Shown: one piece after another, positions 32,991 through 40,890 of the stretch
Layout: each line of letters starts with the position of its first letter
Numbering within the stretch: position 1 is the stretch's first letter
Assembly: GCF_000420725.1 (NCBI RefSeq)
Contig: NZ_ATVM01000019.1
Coordinates: 1 to 53,250 of the forward strand
DNA from: Marinococcus halotolerans DSM 16375
Lineage (GTDB): Bacteria; Bacillota; Bacilli; Bacillales; Marinococcaceae
Reading direction: 5' to 3'
Length of the DNA stretch: 53,250 bases
The notes under the pieces: generated by a model
The model's input: the letters and a program-made list of their open reading frames with translations, nothing else
Told to the model about the DNA's origin: nothing
The model's database searches: none
Made by a program: the position numbers and the translations under genes

Positions 32991-33281
32991 TCATCGTCCA
33001 ATGCTTTCTTCTTTTTTCTTTCTCTGGTCTATCCAAACTATAATTGTGGATATAAGGAGTACAGCTACCAGTCCATTAAAAAGCCAGAACGGTATAGTAA
33101 TAACCCCTGTAAATTCCAACCCCATCAAAATAAGAACCACAACGCAAAACGCCTGGTGGCATAATGTCATAACCTTCATTTTTATCTTCTCCCTGTGACG
33201 TAATGAATCCTTTAATTCTTTTCCCTGCTCATCAATTCTATCTATTGTACGTTCGACCTGGTCTCCGGGTTCCCAATTCAT
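32991..33281 (-). CDS. hypothetical membrane protein (96 aa, 2 TM helices)
   Basis: A 96-residue protein with an amphipathic, charged N-terminal half (VERTIDRIDEQGKELKDSL, about 9-27). Two transmembrane helices follow (about 38-58 and 62-84), then a basic end DQRKKKEESIGR. I do not recognise the family. The ribosome site upstream of the ATG is weak (GACATAATG context). It is the first of a group with the two tiny membrane proteins. Confidence 0.6.
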   Translation of the reverse strand: MNWEPGDQVERTIDRIDEQGKELKDSLRHREKIKMKVMTLCHQAFCVVVLILMGLEFTGVITIPFWLFNGLVAVLLISTIIVWIDQRKKKEESIGR

Positions 33282-33378
33282 TATGTCAGTATGGGAGAAG
33301 CCATTGCAATAACAATCAGCAATATTACCCGCCTTTCCAGGAGAAACAGTTTCTACTTATTGTGAAAGCTCTCAATCA

Positions 33379-33412
33379 AGCGGAGGTGGAATAACCGTGG
33401 CCTCCGCTCGTT
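33379..33412 (-). terminator. hairpin after the PsbP-like secreted protein gene
   Basis: GCGGAGG and CCTCCGC arms enclose a 15-base loop. The minus-strand tail (TTGATTG) is only moderately T-rich, so termination is likely but not certain. Confidence 0.5.
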
Positions 33413-34405
33413 TTACTCCTCTTCAGAGTCCAGCACAGTAAATGTTCTGGCAATTTCCTGAATCTCTTCCTGTGACGGTGTTCCTTGCTCCTCCGGCACC
33501 TCAGCTTCGAATCCATATCTATTATCATTTTCAAATACCCGCATCGAAAAAGTAAAGCTCTCCTCCCCTTCGGACAGCTGATAATATCCCGTGCCGCCCT
33601 CTTTTAGTTCCATTTCTTTGTACGAGCTGCTCTCTGTAAACTCCGCCTTGTTACTGTCCTCATGACTTCCAAATACTAGAACGTTATGACTGTCATCAAA
33701 ATTCTGTAAAACTCTGCCGTCTCCGTTGTCCGATTCCTGCTGCGGCTCCCAGTCAGCCGGATAATCGATCTGATAGCCAAAGCGGGCATTTGTATAACGC
33801 TCGGTATCTTCCGCCGGGGACTGATCCGGATTGCTGTTTGTATTCTGTTCCTCTCCGTAGACGGAGGTATACTCTCCGTTCTCGTAAACTTTAAACCGAT
33901 CAACGGCTCCGGTCCCTCCGGCTTCTGAAAGCTCTTGTGATGTTAATTGGACTGTATAATAGGCTCCCTGCTCGTCTTCCTTCAAGTCACCGCCAAGATC
34001 ATCGAACCGTATGTCTTCACCGAAGTCTTCATGCTGCTTCACTGTTTCAATCGCTTCTTCCCCTGAAGCTACTGCTGCTTCCTCCTTTTCGCTCTCTGGT
34101 GAATTTCCACTTTCGCTTTCATTATCACCATTTTGATGTTCAGCGAGAAACTCCCATGTATTTAATCCAAGGATGCTGTTTATATTCAGCAAATATCCAT
34201 GTGCATTTAAGGCAGCCCGCATGATCGCTACGCCCTTTGCTGGGTCCTCGTTTGATACCGCCATTTCAGCTGCCACGGTAGTATGTATACTCGTCTCCAA
34301 CTCATCTGATTCACCATTGTTATTTGATGCCAGGACTCCCGTCGGTGCTATGATTATACCAGCAGCAGTAATCGCGGAGAGTTTCCATTTCGAAATACGT
34401 TTCAT
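33413..34405 (-). CDS. secreted acidic protein with C-terminal PsbP/DUF1795-like domain
   Basis: A 330-residue exported protein. The signal peptide (about 1-26) ends TGVLASNNN. A central acidic region (about 85-200) contains an EETVKQHEDFGEDIRFDDLG-like stretch (about 118-138). The C-terminal domain (about 205-325) starts TNARFGYQIDYPADWEP, the entry motif of PsbP-like lipoprotein domains in Bacillaceae. No lipobox cysteine is present. The overall charge is strongly negative. The function is not known. AAGGAGGA lies 7 bases before the ATG. It is divergent from padR across a region with palindromes. Confidence 0.65.
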   Translation of the reverse strand: MKRISKWKLSAITAAGIIIAPTGVLASNNNGESDELETSIHTTVAAEMAVSNEDPAKGVAIMRAALNAHGYLLNINSILGLNTWEFLAEHQNGDNESESGNSPESEKEEAAVASGEEAIETVKQHEDFGEDIRFDDLGGDLKEDEQGAYYTVQLTSQELSEAGGTGAVDRFKVYENGEYTSVYGEEQNTNSNPDQSPAEDTERYTNARFGYQIDYPADWEPQQESDNGDGRVLQNFDDSHNVLVFGSHEDSNKAEFTESSSYKEMELKEGGTGYYQLSEGEESFTFSMRVFENDNRYGFEAEVPEEQGTPSQEEIQEIARTFTVLDSEEE

Positions 34406-34493
34406 TAGTATTCCTCCTTTATCCTATCACCAACTTTTTTCCCATCAATATACCATTTCCAAACATTTCAAATCATTCACATTGCATTTATAT

Positions 34494-34537
34494 TATTTAA
34501 TGATATAATATTTTATAACCTATCATTAAATGATATG
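34494..34537. promoter_or_regulatory. pair of ATCATTAAATGAT-type palindromes upstream of padR
   Basis: TATCATTAAATGATAT (34521-34536) is a near-perfect palindrome, and a related TTATTTAATGATATA occurs about 27 bases upstream (34494-34508). The first directly precedes the ribosome site of padR. Autorepression by PadR is the natural reading. Confidence 0.55.
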
Positions 34538-34551
34538 AAAGGAGGCCTATT

Positions 34552-34908
34552 TTGGGACGCAAGGACAGTCTGGTTTCCGGTGATTTAACGGATACGCACT
34601 ATTACATTCTTTTAGCATTGATGAAGCCAAAGCACGGCTATGCCATTATGCAGACTATTGCTGATTTAACAGAGGAAAGGGTCAACCTGGGGCCCGGGTC
34701 GGTATACACGATGACTCAGAAGCTTCTGCACGCCGGTTATATCGAGCTATGGAAGGAAGCGGAACAGCGAAAGGTCTATATAATTACAGAGACAGGAATC
34801 GACGTCTTTCAGCAGGAAGTCCGTCGCCGGGAACAGATGGTACATCACGGAAAAGAAGCCCTACAACAGAAAGGAGTGCCTTTACCATGGCCAAACGAAA
34901 ATACATGA
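34552..34908 (+). CDS. PadR-family transcriptional regulator
   Basis: A 118-residue winged-helix repressor of the PadR N-terminal family. It starts MGRKDSLVSGDLTDTHYYIL, and the DNA-binding region includes HGYAIMQTIADLT and GPGSVYTMTQKLLHAGYIE. Short size and a C-terminal helix mark it as the small (subfamily 2-like) type. The start is a TTG with AAAGGAGG 7 bases upstream. Its last 22 bases overlap a DUF2812 gene. This regulator-DUF2812 pairing is common in Firmicutes, where the repressor controls its own two-gene operon. Confidence 0.9.
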   Translation: MGRKDSLVSGDLTDTHYYILLALMKPKHGYAIMQTIADLTEERVNLGPGSVYTMTQKLLHAGYIELWKEAEQRKVYIITETGIDVFQQEVRRREQMVHHGKEALQQKGVPLPWPNENT

Positions 34909-35438
34909 TGAGCAGCGGCCTCGCCTTTTCGGAAAACAAAGATATGAAAAAGCTGGAGCAGCAGGCTGGCAAAGGCTGGCATCTGGAGCAGTTTGGATTT
35001 ATGGGCTACAAGCTGAAACACGGACAGCCTGCAAGCATGCAATACGAACTGGATTACCGTGTCCGTCCCGATTCGGATTATTTTCAGCTGTATCAAGATG
35101 CCGGCTGGCAGCATGTATGCTCCGAAGAAGAAACGACGCATATTTTCCGTGCTCCCCCTGAAACGAAACCTTTATATACGAAGCAGCAGGATAAGCAGGA
35201 CGTCTATCAACAGCAAAAGCAGCAGTTTGGTCGATGGGCGCTCGTGTCGCTGGTATTTTTTCTGATCCTCGTTACTGTGCTCTGGATTCTATCATCGCTG
35301 TTTCCTTCTTCTTCGTGGTTTAGTATTATTGATACTGTTGCGACAATGCTTGCGTTAATTCCGCTCATTTTTACCGCACTTCCTTATTTTGGCTATCTGT
35401 TTAAAGTGCGCCAGCTTCAGCAAAAGCAAGAGGCGTAG
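34887..35438 (+). CDS. DUF2812 membrane protein
   Basis: A 183-residue protein. The N-terminal DUF2812 domain (about 1-105) includes LEQQAGKGWHLEQFGF, DYRVRPDSDYFQLYQDAGWQHV and a FRAPPETKPLY end. Two transmembrane helices follow (about 120-140 and 148-170). The ATG at 34887 lies inside the end of padR with AAAGGAG 13 bases upstream, so translation is coupled. The function is unknown; paired PadR-DUF2812 systems usually respond to membrane or antibiotic stress. A terminator follows. Confidence 0.88.
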   Translation: MAKRKYMMSSGLAFSENKDMKKLEQQAGKGWHLEQFGFMGYKLKHGQPASMQYELDYRVRPDSDYFQLYQDAGWQHVCSEEETTHIFRAPPETKPLYTKQQDKQDVYQQQKQQFGRWALVSLVFFLILVTVLWILSSLFPSSSWFSIIDTVATMLALIPLIFTALPYFGYLFKVRQLQQKQEA

Positions 35439-35501
35439 AAATATAAGAAAGTCACGAAGAAAAAACCTCCGTGTACTAAATAGAACAATCCAGAAAATGT
35501 A

Positions 35502-35537
35502 AACCGTCGGGAGGCATAATCCTGACGGTAATTTTTA
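35502..35537 (+). terminator. terminator of padR-DUF2812
   Basis: ACCGTCGGGAGGCATAATCCTGACGGT folds into a stem (ACCGTC/GACGGT core) followed by AATTTTTAT. Confidence 0.75.
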
Positions 35538-35576
35538 TGTTCACACTTTGTAAAAAAGTCTTGCGCTAAACTATTT

Positions 35577-35792
35577 TTAGCCGAAGAAAAATGAAGCGGC
35601 TACGAACCCCGCTATAATTACAAGAATAAGTATGCCTGTTCCCTTCCAGCCCAAACCGGTAACGAGATCCACAAGGCCTCCGCTCCCTGCGCGGTGAAAG
35701 GAATCATTCATATTACCAGTGGGATTTCGCTTTAATTCCTCCTGTCTTAGCCTTTCTCTTCTTTTTTCTTCCTCTTCTTTATTTTCACTCAT
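35577..35792 (-). CDS. DUF6366 family small membrane protein
   Basis: A 71-residue protein with a charged coiled N-terminus (EEEEKRRERLRQEELKRNP), then NMNDSFHRAGSGGLVDLV, then one transmembrane helix with the signature GLGWKGTGILILVII. These blocks match the DUF6366 proteins of Bacillaceae. The ATG has GGAGGT about 6 bases upstream. It is a single gene. The role is unknown. Confidence 0.8.
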   Translation of the reverse strand: MSENKEEEEKRRERLRQEELKRNPTGNMNDSFHRAGSGGLVDLVTGLGWKGTGILILVIIAGFVAASFFFG

Positions 35793-35890
35793 TTGAATAC
35801 CTCCGCTATTGTTACATCTAATAAATGACAGGGCCTTTTCCTGTTCTGTTGATGAATACCGAATATATCTTATATTTAAGCTTTACGCAT

Positions 35891-36082
35891 TCATACATAA
35901 AACGCCACATACCCGGATAGAATCATCAATGCAAAAATGAGGAGGGTCATGCCGTACGTTTTCGCTTCCACTGCCCGAGTGGAATGCTGCTGAAGCCAAT
36001 ACGGATAAACAAAGAATGCTACCGGAAGCAGGCCGAGAAAAATTGAAAATAAAACCACCGCAACCACACCTAAGATATCTAT
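35891..36082 (-). CDS. small two-TM membrane protein with apparent ATA start codon
   Basis: An open frame encodes DILGVVAVVLFSIFLGLLPV, a hydrophilic loop YPYWLQQHSTRAVEAKT and a second helix GMTLLIFALMILSGYVAFYV. It is a plausible 63-residue protein. There is no ATG, GTG or TTG at the right place. A fine ribosome site (GGAGGG) sits 6 bases before an ATA at 36080-36082, so either ATA is used or an ATG mutated to ATA. The next in-frame candidate, GTG at codon 6, has no ribosome site. It follows the 66-residue membrane protein by 42 bases and may share its transcript. Confidence 0.5.
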   Translation of the reverse strand: MDILGVVAVVLFSIFLGLLPVAFFVYPYWLQQHSTRAVEAKTYGMTLLIFALMILSGYVAFYV

Positions 36083-36124
36083 CGGAGTCCCTCCTCTCTC
36101 TATTTTCTCGCTCCATTCATTATG

Positions 36125-36325
36125 TCAGGAGTGTTCATCATGGCGATGCTTTTGACTCCATGTGAAGTCTAAGAAGAGAAAGAGGCCGACCACTGCAATC
36201 GAACCAATCAATCCTCCTATCCATTTAAGTCCGGGTAATTGGATAACTCCCAAAAGTGCAATGATCGTTACCGGCAGCAATGAAATCCACATCCACCGAA
36301 ACAAATAGACAGGCGACTGCTGCAC
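36125..36325 (-). CDS. hypothetical membrane protein (66 aa, 2 TM helices)
   Basis: A 66-residue protein with two membrane helices (about 8-28 and 33-53) and a histidine-containing tail WSQKHRHDEHS. The start is a GTG at 36323-36325 that overlaps the stop codon of the upstream gene (TAGTG), with GAGGAGG 7 bases upstream. The family is not recognised. It is coupled to the disrupted flavin-oxidase-like gene, so its translation may suffer from the upstream nonsense codon. Confidence 0.6.
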   Translation of the reverse strand: MQQSPVYLFRWMWISLLPVTIIALLGVIQLPGLKWIGGLIGSIAVVGLFLFLDFTWSQKHRHDEHS

Positions 36326-36804
36326 TATAATTCCTCCTCCCCCGTATTAATACGCTCATACGATTGATCACGTACAACGACCGTCTCAGGACTTATGCGA
36401 ACCAGAACCCAAGCCGGATCGCCCAAAACTTTTGTAAATCGTGAATCCCAATGCTCCGGAGTCCCCATGTATTTGAAGAACAACCGGGAAACCCGTTCAC
36501 GATCATGAGCAAGAAGGCTGCCCCAGCCCCGGATGCCTGCGTGCTGAACGAGACCGGTTGTAGGGTTGAAATCCACGATACCAAGCACACATCGGGGTTC
36601 GCTTTCAATCCGTGCAGGAAACGAATCGGTTCGCGTATTCCCAAGAATCCAAATCTCCTTGTTCTCCCATAAAAACCATACGGGAGACTCCCGGGGCCCG
36701 TCTTCATGCATTGTAGATAAATGAGCAAATAACGGTCACTGCAAAAGTTCATCCACAAGCTTTTCCGGATCGTCGGGGGTCGAGGCATCACGTAAGATTT
36801 TCAT
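36325..36804 (-). pseudogene. pyridoxamine-5'-phosphate-oxidase-like FMN-binding protein, interrupted by TGA
   Basis: The frame from the ATG at 36802-36804 (MKILRDASTPDDPEKLVDEL, with AAAGGAA upstream) reaches an in-frame TGA at codon 23 (36736-36738). It then continues in the same frame as PLFAHLSTMHEDGPRESPVW and the split-barrel strands WENKEIWILG and CVLGIVDFNP to residue 159. PPOX-fold proteins of this group have Arg or a similar residue at the interrupted place (LxxRPLFAHLST), so CGA to TGA explains it. The rest of the domain is intact and undecayed, which suggests a recent mutation, readthrough or a sequencing error. Confidence 0.75.
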
Positions 36805-36865
36805 CAGATCATTCCTTTCTTCCTCGGGTTATTCTTCACAAGAAAAAGCATATGTTTCGGACTTC

Positions 36866-37438
36866 TTATTTGTTCCTTTTGCCATCAATGCTTTGCAGGC
36901 TTTCCCATTCTTTTCTTAATATGCCCATTTTGATCGAGTCATAGTAGCTTCCCTGCCAGTATCTCGCCTCCCGAATACGGGCCTCTTCCTTCATCCCTAA
37001 TTTTTTAGCGACCTGCACCATGCGTTCGTTCGCTGACCAGGTAGTCATGCCTAAGCGGTGAAGATCTGTGTAGTGAAATAAATAATCAATCCATAAGCGA
37101 AATGCCTCTGTTCCATAACCCCCGTTCCAATAGGCAGAATCGTAAATGACAATACCTGTTTCCATCTAGTATGTATTGGCATCCACCCAGTAAGCTCCTG
37201 TATAACCAATCGCCTGGCGGTCAGCAATAATAGCCAATGCAGCAGGGATACCGGGAAAAATTTCTGCCAGCCACTGCTCTTGATAGGAGGAAAAGGAAAT
37301 GAAATTTTCCTCGATATACGGCGCATTCCATTTTTTTGCTGCCTGATGCTCGTCGATGTATTTCCATTCGTACAGCTGCTTTATGTCGGTCTCGTTGGCT
37401 TGCCTTAAAAATACTTTATTACCATCTAGTTCACTCAT
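36866..37438 (-). pseudogene. GNAT-family N-acetyltransferase interrupted by an in-frame TAG
   Basis: The frame begins MSELDGNKVFLRQANETDI, a RimJ/RimL-like start, and runs to IADRQAIGYTGAYWVDANTY. A TAG (37166-37168) follows, and the same frame goes on with METGIVIYDSAYWNGGYGTE, which carries the acetyl-CoA-binding region, and ends at about residue 190. The homologous position is usually Trp (NTRWLEIGI-type), so TGG to TAG is the simplest explanation. Apart from this stop, the domain is complete. The downstream part has a possible ATG but no ribosome site. Confidence 0.75.
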
Positions 37439-37474
37439 TCTCTGCTCCTTTTGATCTTCCGAAAAATTCTTCTA

Positions 37475-38365
37475 TTATAAAGCTACATCAAAGCTAGTTA
37501 CATAAACTGCCCGGCCGGTAATATTCACATCAACATTATCCTTTTGCCTTGTCACCTGCACGTGAACCCGTCCATCTTTATTCACCTCCTGGCCCTGCTC
37601 TATAGTAAGCTGCAGAGGCGAACGAAAGCTTTCATCAATATAGGCCGCCCAATAAGCTCCCATAACCCCGGAAGCCGTGCCTGTGACAGGATCTTCCACT
37701 GTCCCCGAATACGGAGAGGAAAAATGCCTCGCATGCATATCAGCTGCTTTATCATACGTCTTTAGACAAAACGGATGAATGGAAGCTTCAGGCATTTTCG
37801 TAAGCACATCTGGAAACGCTGAATTATCAGGCCTCATCCTTTCAAAGCTGTCTATATGAACAATCGGCACCAGCAGTGTCCACGTTCCGGTGCTGCCATA
37901 GACAATGGGCAGATTATTGTGAATGTCATTTTCCTCTATCCCCATCGAAATGGCCAGAGAAGCCCGGGATCCATGAAACATTTCAAATTCAGGCGTTGCC
38001 TGGGTCATCGTAATTGTGTGCTGATGAGCAGACGTTTGTACTATAACCGTTAAAATACCAGCCCTCGTTTCTACCGTGATACGCTCTTTATCCCCAAGCA
38101 GCCCTTTACTTTTTAATGAATAAACGGAAGCCAGCGTAGCATGACCGCACAAATTCATTTCGTGGCCCGGTGTAAAAAAGCGCAGTCGTATATCTGCTGA
38201 TTCAGAAGATAATACAAAGGCTGTTTCATTAAACCCAACCTTGTATGCCACTTTCTGCATTTCTGCTTCTGTCATATGGTCTCCGTCAAAAACAACACCT
38301 GCCGGATTCCCTTTATGCGGCACCTCACTAAACGCATCATAATGGTGAACACGGAATTTCTGCAT
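37475..38365 (-). CDS. PhzF-family isomerase/epimerase-like protein
   Basis: A 296-residue PhzF-fold protein of unknown substrate. The N-terminal signature [10 protein letters not shown] and the catalytic-region Glu in [10 protein letters not shown] are present, with [18 protein letters not shown] and the second-lobe [15 protein letters not shown]. These are diagnostic of the PhzF superfamily, whose members include phenazine enzymes and isomerases. The ATG at 38363-38365 has GGGGAGG 8 bases upstream; the longer frame from 38422 has no ribosome site. It is divergent from the dinB-like gene. Confidence 0.9.
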   Translation of the reverse strand: MQKFRVHHYDAFSEVPHKGNPAGVVFDGDHMTEAEMQKVAYKVGFNETAFVLSSESADIRLRFFTPGHEMNLCGHATLASVYSLKSKGLLGDKERITVETRAGILTVIVQTSAHQHTITMTQATPEFEMFHGSRASLAISMGIEENDIHNNLPIVYGSTGTWTLLVPIVHIDSFERMRPDNSAFPDVLTKMPEASIHPFCLKTYDKAADMHARHFSSPYSGTVEDPVTGTASGVMGAYWAAYIDESFRSPLQLTIEQGQEVNKDGRVHVQVTRQKDNVDVNITGRAVYVTSFDVAL

Positions 38366-38498
38366 ATTTTTCCTCCCCGTCTGTGAAAATCTATAGCAGC
38401 ATGAAAATATTAGCCTTTGCAACTATTAATTTTACTTATATAAAAATAGAACGTTAAAATGATATTAATTGCTCTTCCAAGCCAAGGAGGTAGAAATC

Positions 38499-39020
38499 AT
38501 GGTTTTTGATTTATCCGGTGAAAAACATATGGCGCCCATGGTGGGACTACTGTACGGGGCGGTCAAAGAAAATAACCAGCGGCTAATTTCTATTACGAAA
38601 GGAATGACCCGGGACGAACTGGAATATCAAGGTCCGGCCGGCAAATTCAACAGTACCGCTCAGCTTATCAATCACCTTACGTACGTGGATATCCATTGGG
38701 TTTACCGAATCAAAGGCGAGGTCCTTCCTTATTCCCTGGAGAAAGCCTATGGTCCAGCCCGGGACGACCAGGGGAACATTCCTCTTGTACAGGGCTTTTC
38801 TCTGCATACGCTCGTGTCTCACTATGAGCAGGTGATCAGTGAACTGGCCGATGTGTGTGTTCAGCTGACCGATCAGGATTTAACTTCCATCGTTTCTTTT
38901 AGCCACGAAAATGAAAAACAGGCTACGATACGCTGGGGACTCTGGCACATAGCCGACCACAGCCGGTATCACCAGGCCAACATCAATCTGCTGCGTCAAT
39001 GGTATGCCCAGCTTTCTTGA
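38499..39020 (+). CDS. DinB-family (DUF664-like) four-helix protein
   Basis: A 173-residue DinB/YfiT-like protein. The metal-binding histidine triad is visible as H in LINHLTYVD and two in LWHIADHSRYHQANI. The family includes thiol-dependent transferases and many proteins of unknown role. The ATG at 38499 has AAGGAGG 9 bases upstream. It is a single gene facing phzF across 133 bases. Confidence 0.85.
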   Translation: MVFDLSGEKHMAPMVGLLYGAVKENNQRLISITKGMTRDELEYQGPAGKFNSTAQLINHLTYVDIHWVYRIKGEVLPYSLEKAYGPARDDQGNIPLVQGFSLHTLVSHYEQVISELADVCVQLTDQDLTSIVSFSHENEKQATIRWGLWHIADHSRYHQANINLLRQWYAQLS

Positions 39021-39064
39021 ATACAGGCTCCCTGCTATTTCGTTCCATTCTACAATACTGTTCC

Positions 39065-39553
39065 TCATTCAAGAACTTTTACTTTAATCGCGTACGTGAC
39101 CTCTCCCTCATAATCTGAGCCGGACCACTGAGTGTGCATTTCATACATATACGTGCCGGCTTCTTCCGGTAACTTTAAAGACGTTTTATCTTCAAGTGTT
39201 TCAGCTTTTTCCTGTTCTTGCCCGCGCTTCCAATAACCAACAATTTGGTCCGGGTTCCGGCCATTCTCAAAACGGATGTCCACTGAGTTTCCACTATCAG
39301 CTTCCACTTGCGAAGGGTGATCAGCGACAGCTTGAAGCCCCGTTCCATCGGTTTGGATTGTCTGCTGCTCTCCTTCCGGCAGTTCAACGTTCCATGTACT
39401 TGTAACGAAGGACAGATCATGCTCCTGACCACCAGCAATAGCTGTCACATCCGGAGCAGAAGGAGGCACTTCTCCACTTGTTTCCTCCCCAGCTGCTTCA
39501 CATCCCGCAGGAAACATTACCGCAAGCAGCACAAAACTTTTCCATGGCTTCAT
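39065..39553 (-). CDS. probable lipoprotein, immunoglobulin-like (162 aa)
   Basis: A 162-residue exported protein. A hydrophobic N-terminus is followed by FPAGC, a weak lipobox with Cys18 as the likely lipid-modified residue. The remainder has a beta-rich pattern (STWNVELPEG, YMYEMHTQWS, YAIKVKVLE). Such short beta-sandwich lipoproteins are common in Bacillaceae. No enzyme motif is seen. GGAGGGGC lies upstream of the ATG at 39553. Convergent with the dinB-like gene. Confidence 0.6.
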   Translation of the reverse strand: MKPWKSFVLLAVMFPAGCEAAGEETSGEVPPSAPDVTAIAGGQEHDLSFVTSTWNVELPEGEQQTIQTDGTGLQAVADHPSQVEADSGNSVDIRFENGRNPDQIVGYWKRGQEQEKAETLEDKTSLKLPEEAGTYMYEMHTQWSGSDYEGEVTYAIKVKVLE

Positions 39554-39697
39554 TTACGCCCCTCCTTCAGGAAAAGGTGTCTTCAAGTACCCAATTTACT
39601 TTATCTTCTCTCTATGATACTTTTTTACAATAAATAGGGAAAGACAGGATTACTTGTTTTTCTTTCAGAAAAATCGAATTTTATTGGAGGCTTTCCT

Positions 39698-40354
39698 TTG
39701 GCTACTGACGCTGTTTTATTTGATTTAGACCAAACGCTGCTCGACAAACAACAAACACTATCGCTTTTCGCTGAATATCAGCACGAACATTTTGCATTGC
39801 ATCGTTATGCATACCTGCAGACGTTTAAAGATATCTTTATATCCTTGAATAATCAGCTGTTGCCTAAAACTGTCGTTTATCAGGAGATTGGCCGTCAATG
39901 TGGTATTCCAAAGAAATTTCTTGAGCAGTTATTACAAAATTTAAATGAGTGCTATCCCAAATTCAGCGAAGGCTTTCCAGGATTACACCACATGCTTGCA
40001 GCTTTACATAAAAAGAATTATAAAATAGGAATTGTCACCAACGGCCGTGATTTTTACCAGCGTAACAAAATAACTTCTTTAGCCATTCAACAGTATCTGG
40101 ATCTCATCGTCACCTCGGGCCAACTCAATCTTCGCAAACCTGACCCCAAAGTATTCCAATATGCACTGGATTATTTGCGAGTTCAAGCTGCAAATACAGT
40201 ATTTATCGGAGATCATCCCGAAGCGGATATTTTCCCCGCTAAAAAACTGGGTATGCTTACGATTCACAAAACAACAAACGCCTCTCCCTGTGCTCACGCT
40301 AGTACAGATCGTCTTGAGGACATCCCCCGGATAATTGGAAAACTGAACGAATAG
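39698..40354 (+). CDS. HAD-superfamily hydrolase (phosphatase-like)
   Basis: A 218-residue HAD subfamily IA hydrolase. Motif I is FDLDQTLLD with the nucleophile Asp10, motif II is IVTNGRD, motif III is the Lys in LRKPDP, and motif IV is FIGDHPEADI. A helical cap occupies about 15-85. The substrate is a small phosphorylated metabolite, identity unknown. The start is a TTG at 39698 (MATDAVLF) with TGGAGG 8 bases upstream. The VOC gene follows after 39 bases on the same strand, possibly in one operon. Confidence 0.9.
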   Translation: MATDAVLFDLDQTLLDKQQTLSLFAEYQHEHFALHRYAYLQTFKDIFISLNNQLLPKTVVYQEIGRQCGIPKKFLEQLLQNLNECYPKFSEGFPGLHHMLAALHKKNYKIGIVTNGRDFYQRNKITSLAIQQYLDLIVTSGQLNLRKPDPKVFQYALDYLRVQAANTVFIGDHPEADIFPAKKLGMLTIHKTTNASPCAHASTDRLEDIPRIIGKLNE

Positions 40355-40393
40355 GAAGCGTAAAAAATATAGTTGAATAAAGGAGAAACTCCC

Positions 40394-40795
40394 ATGAACG
40401 GACACATCCATCATATTGAGCTTTATGTATCCGACCTCGAACGGTCGACGGCCTTTTGGAAATGGCTGCTGCAAGACCTTGGCTATCATATCTATCAGCA
40501 ATGGCCGGAGGGCATCAGCTTCAAATTGGCTTCCTCCTACATCGTATTTGTACAGACGGAGGATCGTTTTTTGGATGTTTCTTATCACCGGCGCCGGACG
40601 GGGTTGAACCATATTGCCTTTCATGCCCGGTCGAAATCTCATGTGGATCAAATGACCGGGAAGCTGCGGTCAGCGGATGTACCCATTCTTTATGAAGACC
40701 TGCACCCCTTTGCCGGCGGAAACGAGCACTACGCAGTCTATTTTGAAGACCCTGACCGTATTAAAGTAGAGCTTGTGGCTCCAGCAGGAAGCTGA
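40394..40795 (+). CDS. VOC-family protein (glyoxalase/bleomycin-resistance-like)
   Basis: A 133-residue vicinal-oxygen-chelate protein with two beta-alpha-beta-beta-beta repeats. Metal-ligand-like positions are His5 (HIHHIELYVSD), a central NHIAFHARS and the final EDPDRIKVELV Glu. The family contains glyoxalases, dioxygenases and fosfomycin or bleomycin resistance proteins, and which one is not decided here. The ATG at 40394 has AAAGGAG 9 bases upstream; the earlier in-frame start at 40373 lacks one. Confidence 0.87.
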   Translation: MNGHIHHIELYVSDLERSTAFWKWLLQDLGYHIYQQWPEGISFKLASSYIVFVQTEDRFLDVSYHRRRTGLNHIAFHARSKSHVDQMTGKLRSADVPILYEDLHPFAGGNEHYAVYFEDPDRIKVELVAPAGS

Positions 40796-40848
40796 ACCCC
40801 GTCGATGAAAAAGTATTTTGGGCTTCGCTTGTAAAAATAGCTTCTCAT

Positions 40849-40879
40849 AAAAAAAAACTCCCAAGTTTATCAGGAGTTC
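40849..40879 (-). terminator. terminator of the BCCT transporter gene
   Basis: Minus-strand ACTCC-TGATAAACTTG-GGAGT followed by nine T, 12 bases beyond the stop. Confidence 0.8.
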
Positions 40880-40890
40880 TAACAGCCAGT

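Noticed and set aside
36736-36738. In-frame TGA as selenocysteine in the PPOX-like gene
   Set aside because: The family has Arg-like residues here, not Cys, and the position is not catalytic. CGA to TGA mutation is simpler.
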